Part shown: positions 50,681 to 62,914 of the stretch, one piece after another
How the letters are laid out: the number at the start of each line of letters is the position of its first letter
Numbering within the stretch: position 1 is the stretch's first letter
NCBI GenBank assembly: GCA_026075535.2
Contig: AP026540.1
Coordinates: 5,270,001 to 5,334,000 of the forward strand
Direction: 5' to 3'
Source: Tricholoma matsutake
Taxonomy: Eukaryota > Basidiomycota > Agaricomycetes > Agaricales > Tricholomataceae
DNA length: 64,000 nt
The notes under the pieces: generated by a model
What the model saw: only the letters and a program-made list of their open reading frames with translations
Databases searched by the model: none
What the model was told of the DNA's origin: nothing
Position numbers and translations under genes: made by a program

Positions 50681-52906
50681 TCAGCGCGCAACAGGCGGCT
50701 GGTACGCCCCGTAATACGACCCCTGTTGCAAAGGCTGCTGCAGCTGCTGCCCAGTCCGCAAATGTATAGGTAGCGTAGGCACCGCACCTGCCCCCGACCC
50801 CTGTGCCCCTGCATAACTCACCGTATTCGCCACCGCCGGCGTCTTCAGCGGCCCACCACCCGTAGGAGCAGGGGGAGGCGGAGTTCCCCCAAAGAACGCA
50901 CCATACGTCGTCGGGGCGGCACCCGCATTTGCAGTAGGGATCACCGCCGTCGTCTGCGTTTGTGTCTGGGGCTGCGGTGTCCCCCTGCCCGCTGACCCTG
51001 AACCAGAGGCGGCGACAGTAGTAGGGTTCATATTCACAGCGAGGTTAACGCCACCCGCATACGCATTGTACCACCCCGAGTACGCCGCGGCGGTGTAACC
51101 CTGTTGCTGTTGTCCGTAGTAGCTCTGCTGTTGGACGCCTTGTTGGGGAGTAGGTGTGTACTGGTAGTATGGGGGTTTGTATGGTGTGTAGGTGGTAGTA
51201 GCAGCGGCTTGGACGGGGGTGCCGGACGAGGGACGGTAGGGTTGCTGCTGCTGCTGCTGCTGGGCAGGCTGAGGCTGGGGCGTGCCGCTCCCATACTGAT
51301 AAGCGTACCCTGCAAATGATGTAGTGGTCATAGTTACAGGTGCAATCGTTACTGGTATGGGGGTAGCTGTTATGGCGGTTGTGGTAGTGGTGACAGTGGG
51401 GGTGGGGAGGGTCATCCCTGATCGCACTTTGATGGTGGTGTCATCTCGGAGGGCGGTGGTGCGTGTGGGGGGTAGTGTGCCGTACCACCCTGACGAGGGC
51501 TCTAGAGCAAGTGTACGGTGAAGCTTGTGGAGGACGGAAGGAGGGGGCATAATGGAGTTTGGTGACGTTGCCTCATCTTGCAAAGCTGGATCTAGTGGGA
51601 CGGCGCGTGGTCGCAAAGAAGCCAACACTGCAAGCGAGTCTAGAATTCCCTGGGCTGTAAAACAATAAGTAAATTGAGAAGAGTAACGAGAGGCGTAACG
51701 AACCGGTATCCCATTCCTCCGATCCTTCTGTAGCGGTACTACTCTCACCACCATCTGCCATCAGTCGCAACCTCTGCAATTCTTCGAGTCTTAAAAGAGC
51801 CCTCCTATTCCGCTCCAGTAGCTCTTGAACCGCATTTTCTAGCTGCAAGCTGCCTAGTGCCGCCTTTATACCTTTAACCTCGTCCGGAGGCAACAATTCC
51901 TCCAACTGGGCATCTAGATCTTGAGGAGGAGAAGGTTCCGGTAGCACTTCCTCTATCGTACCTGTTCCCTCTCTAGTTTCTTGCCATAGTGCAATCCTGT
52001 CTGTTCGCCTCTGTTCCCAACTATAAATGAGCTCACCAAGCTCACTTGGGCCGACGACTTGAGCGTCATGATCAAATGCGGGGGCAAAGCTAGCCCATAT
52101 GCCATAGTCGAGAAATTGACAGGTAGTGACGCGACGTTGGGGTGGCAATGGTTTGAAAGGGGCGAGTGGCTTTGAGGGTTTGTATGAACCGAGGCTGGGA
52201 ACGTGCTTGGAGGATGTCTCAAGAGGAGTAGGGAGGATGGCGACGAGTTCTGCGTTGGCAGTTGGTAAATCTCTGAGAGCGGTAGAGAGAGCGGCATCTG
52301 AATTGAGGGAAGTCCAATAGTCGCCAGTGGGGAGGTGCTGGAGAAGAGCGTATTTCCGTCTTGATACAGGATGGGTAGGGGAGTCTTGTTCTATTTCGTG
52401 GTCGGTGGGGAGTATGGAAGTAAGAGAAAGTGGCACAGGTACGGTGTGACGAGAGGCTTGGTGTAGGAGAGAAAGAGCGAGATTGCAGAAACGAAGTTGT
52501 TGAAGAGCTGTTGGAGAAAGAGATGCTCTTGGTAGAGAGGAGATTGGAAAGAGATGCTGTACAGCTGAGCGAAGTACTTTGAGAGGATGTTGGTTGAATT
52601 GTTCAAGAAGCGAGCGTAGAGACAAAGAAGTAGAATGTTCTGTGACAGGAAAGACGCGATCCAATAAACCTTGAGTGTCTATCCTAGAGGAGAATGAAAG
52701 AAAATCTGAAAACGAAGGAAAGAGAAATACATTTCAAGGACATCCAGGATCTTTTGAGCGTATTCCTTGTTGATAGGAGAGTCGGCAAGGGCGGGTTCAG
52801 GACGGAACTGTTTTGCTGGAGGAAGTTGAATGGAGTCTGCAGAGCGTTTCCGTTTTTTTGAAGAAGAAGATTCATGTTGAGTTGAAGACCGAGTCGCTCT
52901 TGCCAT
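50681..52906 (-). CDS. Nuclear protein with Gln/Thr/Pro-rich C-terminus, unknown function
   Basis: Three exons (52731-52906, 51704-52683, 50681-51654) give 709 residues. The N-terminus is basic with an NLS-like KKRKR. A structured-looking part follows (ILDVLEMIDTQGLLDRVFPV, SLRSLLEQFNQHPLKVLRSA, KYALLQHLPTGDYWTSLNSD, TTCQFLDYGIWASFAPAFD). A helical segment (QLENAVQELLERNRRALLRL) comes next. The C-terminal ~300 residues are Thr/Pro/Gln/Tyr/Gly-rich with a polyglutamine run. The layout suggests a chromatin or transcription factor subunit; I could not name the family. An in-frame ATG 78 bases upstream (52984) would overlap the mL43 start, so 52906 is preferred. Confidence 0.75.
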
Positions 52907-52982
52907 CACTCGCGAAAACAAAGAAAACAAAAAAAAAAAGTAAAAAGAGGCGCACTCTGTTGTCACACTTCTGTCACGCGCC
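52907..52982. promoter_or_regulatory. 76-bp divergent promoter
   Basis: This separates the start codons of the Q-rich nuclear protein (-) and the mitochondrial ribosomal protein mL43 (+). It contains an A-rich tract (about 52921-52945) on the + strand that could act as a nucleosome-free core shared by both genes. Confidence 0.5.
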
Positions 52983-53448
52983 ATGCTTATCAGAGCTCAA
53001 CTGCGTTCTTTCCCTGCAAACGGTTACGCTGCTTTTCTTCCTCAGATAAGAAAACTCGTCTTTGAGTTTTGTGACAAGTGGCCTTCTTCTGCAAATACCA
53101 GAAATTATCTTCTTAATCAACTTCAACCTCTCGCACGGCAAAACCCACATGTAGAGATTGTCGTAAAGCAGCGTAATCAAAAGGAACCTATCGTCCGTGG
53201 CTTTTATGGTTTGTTAATCAAGTGATCAATATACTCTACCTCTTACTCACTCGCATTCAGTCAACAATCGTGATAAAGTCATCTCACTAAAAGGGCTCCA
53301 AGTCACCGCCATTCACAAAAAAGTCCAACTTCTCCTAGACTCTTCGGGTGCCAAAATAAAACCACTTAAACGACGCAATGTAGAGAGTACTACGGAGGCT
53401 GCAAGAGGCATATGGAGTGGTCTACACGCGCAACGTCCAACCCTCTAG
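52983..53448 (+). CDS. MRPL51: Mitochondrial large-subunit ribosomal protein mL43
   Basis: Two exons (52983-53208, 53261-53448) give 137 residues. The L51/S25/CI-B8 thioredoxin-like domain is clear: NGYAAFLPQIRKLVFEFCDK, then NPHVEIVVKQRNQKEPIVRG. The C-terminal part (ISLKGLQVTAIHKKVQLLLD) carries the conserved tail region. The protein sits in the mitochondrial 54S subunit. Its basic N-terminus may serve as the import signal. Confidence 0.93.
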
Positions 53449-53764
53449 AGCTCTAGACTTTGTAAATATCTCACGTGATACACGTTTATAACATGAGTTG
53501 CGTCTTTTTTTTTCTTTTTCTTTTTTTTTTTTTTCTTTTTTAATTATGAAGGTGTGGTTTGTCCGATCAAAACCTTAACACGTGTAAATCGCGAGGTAAC
53601 TTCTTATGAAGGCCCAGTTCTCTTCCTTTAAATTCTGGCTAGACCAATTCCTGGTGGCGTTAGAATCCATCACTAACCCCGTCCAACTCGTATCCGCCCT
53701 TCAAATTCTTACAATCCTTCAATGAGTCTAGTAACCCGCCTTTCCCTTGATTCCTCTTCATATT
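53449..53764. other. Intergenic with poly(T) tract
   Basis: A nearly pure T/C tract at 53508-53541 lies between mL43 and the Ser/Pro-rich gene. It may be a terminator/poly(A)-associated or promoter element. No gene is seen. Confidence 0.5.
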
Positions 53765-56182
53765 ATGCTTACCCTCCCTCAGAACTCCCCCTCTTCTATC
53801 ACTCTGTCCATAGACGAGCTCAGATGGTTGCAAGCTAGTGCTGCTATGGATTCTGTACCCTTTTTGCTCTTTCTTTTTCTTTCGCTTCTCTAATCGCCTA
53901 CTAGCGCGACAAATTTAACCTCGACTCGGCAAGCATTCCCGATGTCCTACACGACTCTGACCCACCCAACAACGTCTACCTGGTCAGTCTTCATTTCATC
54001 TTGTCAACCTTTATTAATCACATCCTCACAACAGACACCCCCAACACTAATCCCCTCACCTTCTCCAACCGCTACATCGGTTCCTAGGTTGGAATGGACA
54101 TCCCTCACCGAGACCTCAAACAATTCTTCTCCCCCTTCATCATTCAAAAAACCTGCCCCTGTTTCCAAGCTCACATTGGCCACCCACATCCATCCTGTAC
54201 GTGTCCAGTCCCGTGCACCAAACACAAATAGATATTTCCACCTCGTGGACTCTCCATCAGCCTCGTCCATACAGCTTCCGTATTCCCCGTCTTCCCCTAC
54301 CTCCGTCAAACGTCTCCCACCCTCTCCTTCAACCCCCACTACTGCGCCGGCTTCTCCGTCCCGTATCCCCAGACTGTCACAAACGTCCCGTTCCCCCTCG
54401 ACGCCACTCTCTCGGTCCCTCCCTACCAAACACCCAGAATGGATCTACCGTCACCCCAAACCACGCATTCCGTCTGCATCCTCGCCCTCGTCTCCTTCCC
54501 CTCGTCCACGCACGCGATCCACATCGTCCCGCAACAGACCACGCCCGCAGACAGGGTACCACACACCCGGATCACCACAGGCACGCTCACACTCGTACTC
54601 GCACTCACCTCCTAAGCCCAGCATCGCAGTACCCGCCGCGACTCCGTTGACACCCCCTTCTAGCCCAAAAGGTTCGCCGTTTTGGGCTACATTGTTGCGT
54701 CCACGGCCCCGTACCAGACGATCCATCCCTTCACTCAAAGCGGCCTACACCTCACCCACCAGGATCCCTATTCCCATATCCACCATTCCCATATCGGCCC
54801 CGATACCACCGCTCCTTCCACCAAAGTCCCCTTCTCGCCCACCATCACATCAACGAAACCCCTCAGCGTCTTCTACCGCCTCGTCCACATCCACAAACAC
54901 CGCTACCATTTCCACTTCTACCGCTACAAATGTAACCACTGACACCCCCGCGTCCAGGTCGCGGTCACATTCCACCTCGTCTTCTTCGTCTTCTTCCTCA
55001 AACTCTAATTCCAGTTCATCTTACACTACTACCTCGGCAACCTCTTCCGTGCAACCCGAAACACCCACGACCCCTCCATCACTCTATTCGTCTTCTTCAC
55101 CCTGTTCCGAAACTCTTCCAGAGCGCCCACCCTACCCAATTCCGTCTAAATCGATCCTATCCCGTGCCTCATCTGTCTCTACCAAAAATTCCACTTCAAC
55201 CTCCATCAGTACATCATGTTCTGCCGCCAAGTCAGTGACATTTGTAGACGTGCCGACAGTCCATTACCACGAGGGTGTAGGGTGCTGGGACGCCATCGAA
55301 GAAGAGGACACGAAGTACACCTCCGAGAATAGTATTAGCACGCCCGACATACACGAGATTGGTGTAGACTTGGATAGTATGGATATGGACATGGACTCTG
55401 CCGAGTCATACGTAAGTTCGAGCCTTGATGACGAGGAGGAACCCGAGGGGAGCACGGAGATGTACCTCCGCGGTGTCCAGATGCGGGAGTTGTGTAGCAC
55501 GCCTACTCCTGCGAGTGTACGAGGAAGGGGAAAGCTGGAAAAGGAGAGGGAGATGCTCAAGTCGAAAGGGAAGATCGAAGGACAGGGGGGAGTACAGGGA
55601 CAGGGGCAGGGGCAGCAAACGAGAGGTCTGAAGCGTCTGATGAGCCTCACTCGCAAATCTCCTGTTACCCCCTCCCGATTCACCCCCTCCCCTACCGGCG
55701 TTGGGCGCCCGACCATCTCTGGTCCCTTTGCACTAGGCTCGCACCCACAAACACAAACACAACTACAATCTCCCCCGCTCTCCCCCGCACACCCCCCTTC
55801 GCCCTCATCGACCCTCCTATCACCCTACGCTTCACACTCCCTCTCAACCACCTCCCTTCGATCATCCGGCTCCATCCGATCAGTACACTCCTACAGATCA
55901 CAAACGCGGTCAACGTACACTCGTAATGGCAAACCACGCCAGTCGCCCGCGAACACGAGTGACCCAAAATCGAAAACGGGGGGATTCTCCTCCCTCCCGA
56001 CGTTCTCCGCGTCGGCGTCGTTACGCCATGTACCCTCACTCGAGAGTTTCCGTAGCGCTGCTGGGCGGAGCGTGCGCAGCCTTGGGAGCGTGAAGAGTTC
56101 CGCTAGCACGAAGGGCTTCCGAGCGTGGCTCTCCAAGCTGGGATCCGGGATTGGCATCGGGCCGATCACTTGGGAGGGTTAG
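53765..56182 (+). CDS. Ser/Pro/Thr-rich disordered protein, unknown function
   Basis: Three exons (53765-53854, 53905-53982, 54035-56182) give 771 residues. The start MLTLPQNSPSSITLSIDELR and the second exon (DKFNLDSASIPDVLHDSD) join in phase to the long exon. Ser, Pro and Thr make up most of residues 60-430, with Arg-rich SP motifs that look like kinase sites. The only block that looks conserved is AKSVTFVDVPTVHYHEGVGC near residue 440, followed by an acidic stretch. The C-terminus is basic (RAWLSKLGSGIGIGPITWEG). It may be a signalling scaffold, but function is not known. Long frames in the other phases of this exon are composition shadows. Confidence 0.75.
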
Positions 56183-56745
56183 AGTTTAGAGTTTAGAGGG
56201 GGCTGGGGTTGATTTCTTGGTGTTATTTCCTTTCGTTCCTGAGTTGTTCGTGGATGGATGGATTTGTTTACAAATTTATTCATGATTCTTCCTCTTCTTT
56301 ATATTGTGTGCCTGGCGTACTGCTGTCAAGTTGCTCGTCTGCCCTTTCTGTATTAAATACTAGCAACTTCGTATACTTATTAGTATGAAGTCCAGCAGTT
56401 GGAATATTTATCTAGAATGTCTAAAGTCTCTTGGCCATGGCCCAATTTTGTATAGTACGACGGTTATCTGAGTCGTCGAGCATATTAAGTTATTTCCAAA
56501 CCGCTTGCCTTCATATAACAGTTTGGAGCTAGTATAACTTCTACATAGCACCCAAAAACCTGTTGTCTTTTTCCTCCAAGTTCTACACATAGGGTAGGCA
56601 CAAAGTTCGGAAGTCTATAAATCGATAACGAATAAATACCTTAATCGTAAAGCGATAGAAATAACTATCCTAGACCCAGCCAAGAACGGTGCATGTAGTT
56701 CTCCCAGAATGAATGGAAAAAACAAGTCCTCGCGAAAACATCTTC
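56183..56745. other. Intergenic, convergent 3' ends
   Basis: No gene is recognised between the Ser/Pro-rich protein and the acidic protein on the opposite strand. AT-rich stretches near 56340-56400 and 56610-56660 probably mark 3' UTRs. Confidence 0.45.
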
Positions 56746-58638
56746 TTACCGACCAGCAAGGCTAGCATGTCTGGCAACTATGATAGTACGCAGACAATTA
56801 TCCCTCTGGACTTTTTTGGAACACATCACCATGCTCTCGACCGGCATCGGAAGGGGATTAACACAGAAAGGAGAAAGCTGGGACACGGGCTGATGCACCG
56901 GTGGCTCGATCCGAGACGCTACGGTCGGAACGAGGTCCGGAGTATTTCCAGATGACCAGCTTAGATCAGGGTCTACTAGATCGAGCCCCGAGCGGGGAAG
57001 ATTGTCTGCACGAAGGGTTGATTCATATTCATGAGGAACGGTAATATTGGAATGAAGTGGGCCTCGAGATGGATACTGCGCATTAACCCGTAGTTCGGCG
57101 CGAACACGTTCAAGTTCTTCCTCTTCATCGGATGGTATTTCATTACCGTCTGGATCCAGCCGAGCTGTTGAATCGACGGAAATTCAGTGGTGGAATTAAT
57201 CAAGCAAAATACTTTACATACCCCATCCGCGTCTACGATGGGTCCCTGATGGTAACGTATTTCCCTCGGTCGGAAGGTGTTGAATAGTATCACTCCGTTG
57301 GACATACCTGACGGGAGGTGACCGGAGGGGCCTGGGTGGTGACATGTAATCGACGAATAGCTCATCCCGCTGTCCTCTGGGCAGCACCCATGGTGAAGCC
57401 TCTTCGTCACTCCATTCAAAGCTGATTGGATGGACATGCTCTTCCCCATCTGCATTTATTGTCCTTCGTATCACATAACTCCTCTCTGCTCCAACTGGAC
57501 CATTCTGCTCATCTCTGAAATTAGGGTATTGCCGTGTAACATCCGTAGCTGGTATATAGCTTGAGGGCTCTTCGAACAGAAGAGGCCGAGAGACAGCTGA
57601 CATCGGAGTGGTCAAGTTCTGGACTGGGAGGTTCGACAGAACTGACAGCCTTCTAGACTGATTCAACATGGGGGATTGAGGGGAGGGATGCACGGAAACT
57701 CTGCCTAACCGCTGCCTACGTGATTCTACCGGCGGTCCAAGAGGCGGCGCAGAGTTGGCGGCCCTGGGCTGAAGGGGCTGGTTTCGAGCAGCTCTCCGTA
57801 ACGTATCGACGTCTAGGCTACGGCTCGCACGAGCCTGAGACACCGTATCTACTGGTTGTACTTCTGGTCTGACAGGGTTAGTGCGGCGCTGGCGTGTTGC
57901 GGTGCGGACCTGCTCAATATCCCGCTCAATCGCACTCATAAAACGGGCAGAAGTCACGTCCCAAGAAGACATGAACGATCCGGGAATGGCGCTTCCAGCT
58001 TCACGGGCGGCTACACGCCTTCCGATAGTGGTTGTCGGATCATTGTGTAAGAGTTCTCGTCTTCGTGCAAGTTGGCCCTCTAGCTGCGACCGTCGAGGAT
58101 GGAAGTGGCCTGGAGGGAGATGAGAGCTGAAAGATGGCAAATGTGTGGTTCGGGGATGAGAAGGCGTCAATGGGAAAGATCCAATGGTATTAGAGGGCAT
58201 TGTATCGTGGGCTACGGAGCGATCTGTGTCTTGGAATTCCAGTGCTAGGATAGTCTCATACCGCCTCAGACGCGCTTGCGTATCCTGGGGAGCATTTTCC
58301 CGTAGCATTGCAAGTTCTTCTTCGTCTGTGTCATAGTCCTGCTCACCGGTAAGCGTGATGGCCTCGTAACCGGGATTAAAATCATTTGGTTCGCCCGTGC
58401 GCGTTTGAGGGTCTTGAGGAGGCGACCTCTCTGTAAGCTCAAGAAGGTTGCGTCGGGCTTGGCGTATCCGACGATATGCGGCTTCAAGTGCCGCTGAAGC
58501 TTGGTGCAGGGTTCGTTGTGTATCTGCTTGTTCTTGCATCGTAGGCTGTGGGATTACCCCAGCTGATGCTCTCTGACTATCTTCTAAGATGGGTGATCTT
58601 GGAGAAGACACGGGTGACGGATACGAGCTTCCACTCAT
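56746..58638 (-). CDS. Acidic, disordered protein, unknown function
   Basis: Two exons (57222-58638, 56746-57164) give 611 residues. Residues ~40-75 form a helix (TLHQASAALEAAYRRIRQAR). Arg-rich segments follow (RRSQLEGQLARRRELL, RDIEQVRTATRQRR). The C-terminal part has ARLDPDGNEIPSDEEEELER and ends TIIVARHASLAGR. Arg-Ser and SP sites are frequent. No enzyme motif is visible and I do not recognise the family. A splice at 56740 (GTAAGA, directly over the stop) could give a longer C-terminus. Confidence 0.7.
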
Positions 58639-58948
58639 AGTCGCTGGTGATCAAGGTGGGTAATTATATGCATAGAAGACGAGGGAAACTGACACTGTCA
58701 AGTGCTGAGGGGGCCTCTCCAAAGCAAGTCCCGAGCTCTCGCCTGCTGCGTCCGGTATCCCGTAGTTTCAAATGATTGAGGTGTGGATATTCGCTGAAAA
58801 GAGTGGAGTTTGGTCTAGTTTGGTAGGAGGAGCGAAGGAGGAAGTTCAGGTACCGGTGGCTGTGCTGCCCACAAAATCGAGAGGCTGCCATTGTCATCCA
58901 AATGAAAGCAATGGTACTGAGTAACGTCTATTTGGATATACCTCAGGG
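58639..58948. other. Intergenic leader region
   Basis: A 77-codon minus-strand frame (58664-58897, starting MTMAASRFCGQHSHRYLNFL) is open, but it lies directly upstream of the acidic protein and has no family resemblance. It is more likely leader sequence than a gene. Confidence 0.4.
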
Positions 58949-61100
58949 CTACAAAATGAGGATACTGTTGGTTGGAAAAAAATATTCAACTAATACCCGC
59001 CCTCCCGTTAACCAACGAGTTAGCTGTCGGGACAATGGGTCACTGCCAGTGTAGAAGAATGTCAGGAGAGGCCACGATAATCAAACAAATTAACAGCAGA
59101 CATAGAGCGATCCATCCATGCACATGGTCGTAAATCTAATAACCTCAAGTCGAAATTCAAATTACTAAGGTGAACGAATACTTACTTGACCGCCAATAAC
59201 TGGCCCCACTGAATGACATTATAAAAGAACGACATGTCGTACCAGATGATCAAACTCACAGGCTGAACCTACTCCATAGGCGATATTGAAAGCACCATAT
59301 ACATGTGCATCTGTGCACATGATTTCAGCGAGCATCGCGCGATGAGGGCAAGTTTATCCCTACAACCAACACCTTCGATGCCTCGGGAGAGTACTGCGAG
59401 CTCTGCTATCAGAGGAGAAACCACGGCAGCTGCGAAGAAGACTAGGGTTTCCTTGTTATAACCATGCTCAGAAGATTCACTGCAAAACTTTACCTTCAAC
59501 CGCGAAAGAACTGATGAATAATGCCAAGGGCCCGGTGATGATCATCATGGCCCACCAACTCGAAGGCAAGGGTAGCACAAGCGAGCTGAAAGTTATCCAT
59601 TCTGAGCCTAAGCGGTCCAAAAGCAAACCAGACAGCGTTGAACAGAGATTACAAGGACCTACAAAACAGCATGGGGATGATAGCTGCCAGAAAGACTAGA
59701 CCGACTTTCCCTGAGTTGAGCCTTCACACACTTTGTAAGTGCAGCGGAATTGAAGGCTCTTGGCTCGTGTGCACGACACTAAGATCATTTTGAGCTGGTT
59801 ACGAAATAGAAGCGGTTAGAAAAACTTGCCCGTATATAAAAGTGCTGATGATGGCAACAAGAGCACGGGGAGACTTCGCAAAATTTCTGATAACGGTCAG
59901 GAGGGACGTCGGTTTCGTCTTGGCTTGGTCAGTTAGTGTCTCTGTAAAGACAGTTAGATCAACGGGTGGTGAGTACATAGGTCGGTCGTCTTACATCCCT
60001 TCCATTTTCGAAAGCTAGAAAACAGAGTGATTCTTCTGTCTGCCATTGCAATATGAGATGGAAGGCAGCCTTCATATTGCAAAGTAGTCATCATACTTAG
60101 CAATTCTAAATTCTTGATGTAAAGCACCTGAGGCACCAGCAGTAATTCTATTGCCACCTTTCAGCTTTATCTGTACCGATGGTCGTGTGGCCGTTTGTAT
60201 CTTTATCATTCCCGGAGACCGGCGCACCACTTCCAGGAAAGTTTTTCGGGTCTTTGTCCCATAATATGGCGTCTTTCCGTTCGATAATAATAATTCTTCC
60301 TATGAAATCGAGGAAGGTGACTGCCAAACCAAAGATGAAAGGGCCACGGAATCCAAATCTTGAATACAAGGCACCACCCACAGGCGGACCTATCAAAGTT
60401 CTGGCACGCTGCTGGAAGAATGTCCAATGATAAGACGTGCACCGCACGCTTACCCTACGGACAGTCTATCCATAGCAATTCCGAGTTGCCCTTGATAAAA
60501 AAGATATTTAAATAGAAAAAAAATCGAATATTGGATTCCTCACGTCCAATAACTGCTTCGGGAGGTGCATCGCTTGATCGTCATTAGCGGCAGGCTCAGA
60601 TATGTGCATTCAAACCATGTCCGCACATCAGCGCGAGGCCAACCACCCATACTATTGATGACCCTGCACCTTGCAAGATCCGTGCTATACACATCACGGC
60701 ATACAGAGGTGCTTCCATTAACATGATTTGCGAGCCAGCAAGTATGATGAGACCAATAATCAAAGGAGTTTGTCGTACGTGATGCCGCTCCGAAAACATG
60801 GCGATGGGTATCGTTGCTATATATAGGGTGGTTGAGCACCGACCAATAATGGCTAGAATTTGAACGAACACAGAACAAGGCCTGCAGACTAGAAATGGAC
60901 CATAAAATCTATAAAATGGATGGCGTACGGAGGCGCAAAGCAGCCGACGAGATATGAGGCATTCCCATATCGAGCTGGAATGGCATGAGGATAATGCACG
61001 AAGTAAACCGGTCGAGATTCCTGGTGTAAGGCGTCAGTAGCTTGACTATGAGAGAGTACACCAGCCCGCGTGTTATTCGAACCAGTATGAGGATCTCCAC
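58949..61100 (-). pseudogene. MFS transporter, probably frameshifted
   Basis: Exons spread over 2.1 kb encode a typical 12-span major facilitator: IAMFSERHHVRQTPLIIGLI with the loop 2-3 type motif, ILQGAGSSIVWVVGLALM, IGPPVGGALYSRFGFRGPFI, SLLTVIRNFAKSPRALVAII, and GVGYAHVYGAFNIAYGV after splicing. This matches vesicular-amine/drug:H+ antiporter-like fungal MFS proteins. Near 59065-59080 the last span (IYDHVHGWIALCLLLICLII) and its continuation (LLTFFYTGSDPL) are in different frames, one base apart. The frame therefore hits a stop at 59040 instead of continuing to 58949. Some junctions (60080-60150, 60540-60600) and the N-terminus could not be spliced cleanly. It may be a decaying gene or hold a sequence error. 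Confidence 0.6.
60046..60082. repeat. Short inverted repeat in the MFS region
   Basis: Two perfect 11-base arms, TTGCAATATGA at 60046-60056 and its reverse complement at 60072-60082, are separated by 15 bases. They lie where the MFS reading frame is hard to follow. Significance is unknown. Confidence 0.6.
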
Positions 61101-61218
61101 CTCAAGCCAAAAGGAGGTCGTCTAGACGGCCCTTGGTGCATGCATCCTCGTCGAAGAATTGAGATAAATGCACCGGCCCGAGCCCCACGCGTCATCCGTT
61201 ATGTAATCAATTCGCGTC

Positions 61219-62723
61219 ATGCCAGAACTTCCAGGTCAGTTCAATTTCAGCGATACAGTCATTACGGAGTTGACGGACAAGTGTACTGCCATTAGAGGTG
61301 GAAAACGCTGTACGAGTTATCACATCGTTCGGGACTGGGAAGAGAATTGAGAAGGTCGAAACAGTCGAGGACACGATCGTTTTCTCAGGGACGACTCACG
61401 AAGAGTTCGTATGTTGCTATAACACATTCCGCTTAAGTCGTATGTACGACTAAATGATTGAAGGCCAAGACAATCACTGGACGGATCATCAAGAACGCTG
61501 GGAGATATGGTGCTTTTCTTCATATTCATGGTGACCACAATGTCTCAACAAATCTCTGGATATCATTTTTAGGCAAGTGTCTTTATTTGGAGCTTGATGA
61601 AGAAGGAAAAATGCCTGTGTTTCATTTTGGCATGACCGGAATGGTGCAGGTAAACGCTGGATAATCACCAGAAACACGTCTCTAAATGCCTTCTTGGAGG
61701 TTCAAGGCGAGTGTCCGACCTATTACAAGGAGGGACCGAAATCTATTGGAACAGAGTGGCCCCCTCGTTTTGTTAAGGTTGTATCAATTTTACTTCCCAT
61801 CAGCCTTAGGTTAAATTTCTGCAATCCGACAGTTCATTTTGCATCTCATCGATGATGCAACAGAATCAACAGCAAAGTTAGCTTTCAGTGATGCTCGACG
61901 ACTTGGGCGTATACGACTTTGTGCATCGCCTTTGAATGAACCTCCAATTTCTGAGCTCGGTTTCGATCCCATTCTGTCGATGCCAACTCTTAACGAATTC
62001 ACACCGCTGGTCCTGAGAAGGTCATGCCCCATCAAAGCTTTACTCCTGGATCAATCTTTCAGTGCAGGGGTCGGTAACTGGGTTGCTGGTAGGCGACTTT
62101 CATACTTCTGCTTCGTCCCTTCTCGTGTATCAAACCTTGCAGATGAAATACTATATAATGCCAGAATACATCCTGAGCAGCGTTGCAATACGCTATCAAG
62201 CGAGCAGCTTACTGCACTTCATCATCAAACAAGGAGTGTATGCGAGCTTGCTGTTGCTGTCCACGCAGACGACAGTCGATTTCCTGAGCATTGGTTATTT
62301 AAACATCGTTGGGTACGTTGTAATCTCCTGTTTCAGACGAGATGTTGATCGGAATGGCAGGGAAAGGGAAAGAAGGAAAAGCATACATTGAAATTGGTGA
62401 GATTGTCTAAAGTGCTCTTTTGCCACCTTCTCATATATGTATACCTGTTGCCAGCCATCGGGTGAACCTGCTACCATTAAATGGCTCACCGTTGGAGGTA
62501 GAACTTCAGCATATGTTTCTGAACTCCAACAGCTACCGGCTTCCAATGCGAATAACAGAATGCAGCGCCCACAACGAAAGCCACAGCCAACTGAGGTATG
62601 TGAGTTGCTGTACAGATGCTATATATATGACAATCTGTGTTCCAGGACGGCAGTGAGAGCCCCCTGACAGATTTGACAGAATCTGATACAGAAGCCCCTG
62701 TTAAACGCAAGAGGAAGGTCTGA
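61219..62723 (+). CDS. Fpg/MutM-type DNA glycosylase-AP lyase
   Basis: Ten exons (61219-61234, 61296-61408, 61464-61509, 61573-61649, 61700-61777, 61833-62088, 62143-62312, 62361-62396, 62455-62595, 62646-62723) give 336 residues. The N-terminus MPELPEVE supplies the catalytic Pro and Glu. FHFGMTGM and the H2TH region (DQSFSAGVGNWVADEILYNA) are typical. The C-terminus reads TIKWLTVGGRTSAYV with no Cys4 zinc finger, as in plant and fungal zinc-less Fpg proteins. It ends in a basic KRKRKV, a likely nuclear localisation signal. The enzyme should remove oxidised purines or their further oxidation products by base excision. It is divergent from the MFS gene and converges on UTP5. Confidence 0.93.
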
Positions 62724-62914
62724 CCACGGCCTCTAAGTATCTGAAGTTTGTTTGATGAACCTATTGCTAGACTCCGCTGAAGAAGTCAGAGACCGCTCCA
62801 GCAACCCGGAGAAAGACATCCCAAGGGCTGTAACACGTGCGATGCGGAAGACGGCGACATCTGTATATCATCCAGCCGAGGGCGAATATTATCTCATGCA
62901 TACGTATACAAGAT

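Noticed and set aside
54201..54942. Two plus-strand frames (149 and 86 codons) inside the Ser/Pro-rich gene
   Set aside because: They are shifted readings of low-complexity sequence; the main frame splices cleanly to two 5' exons.
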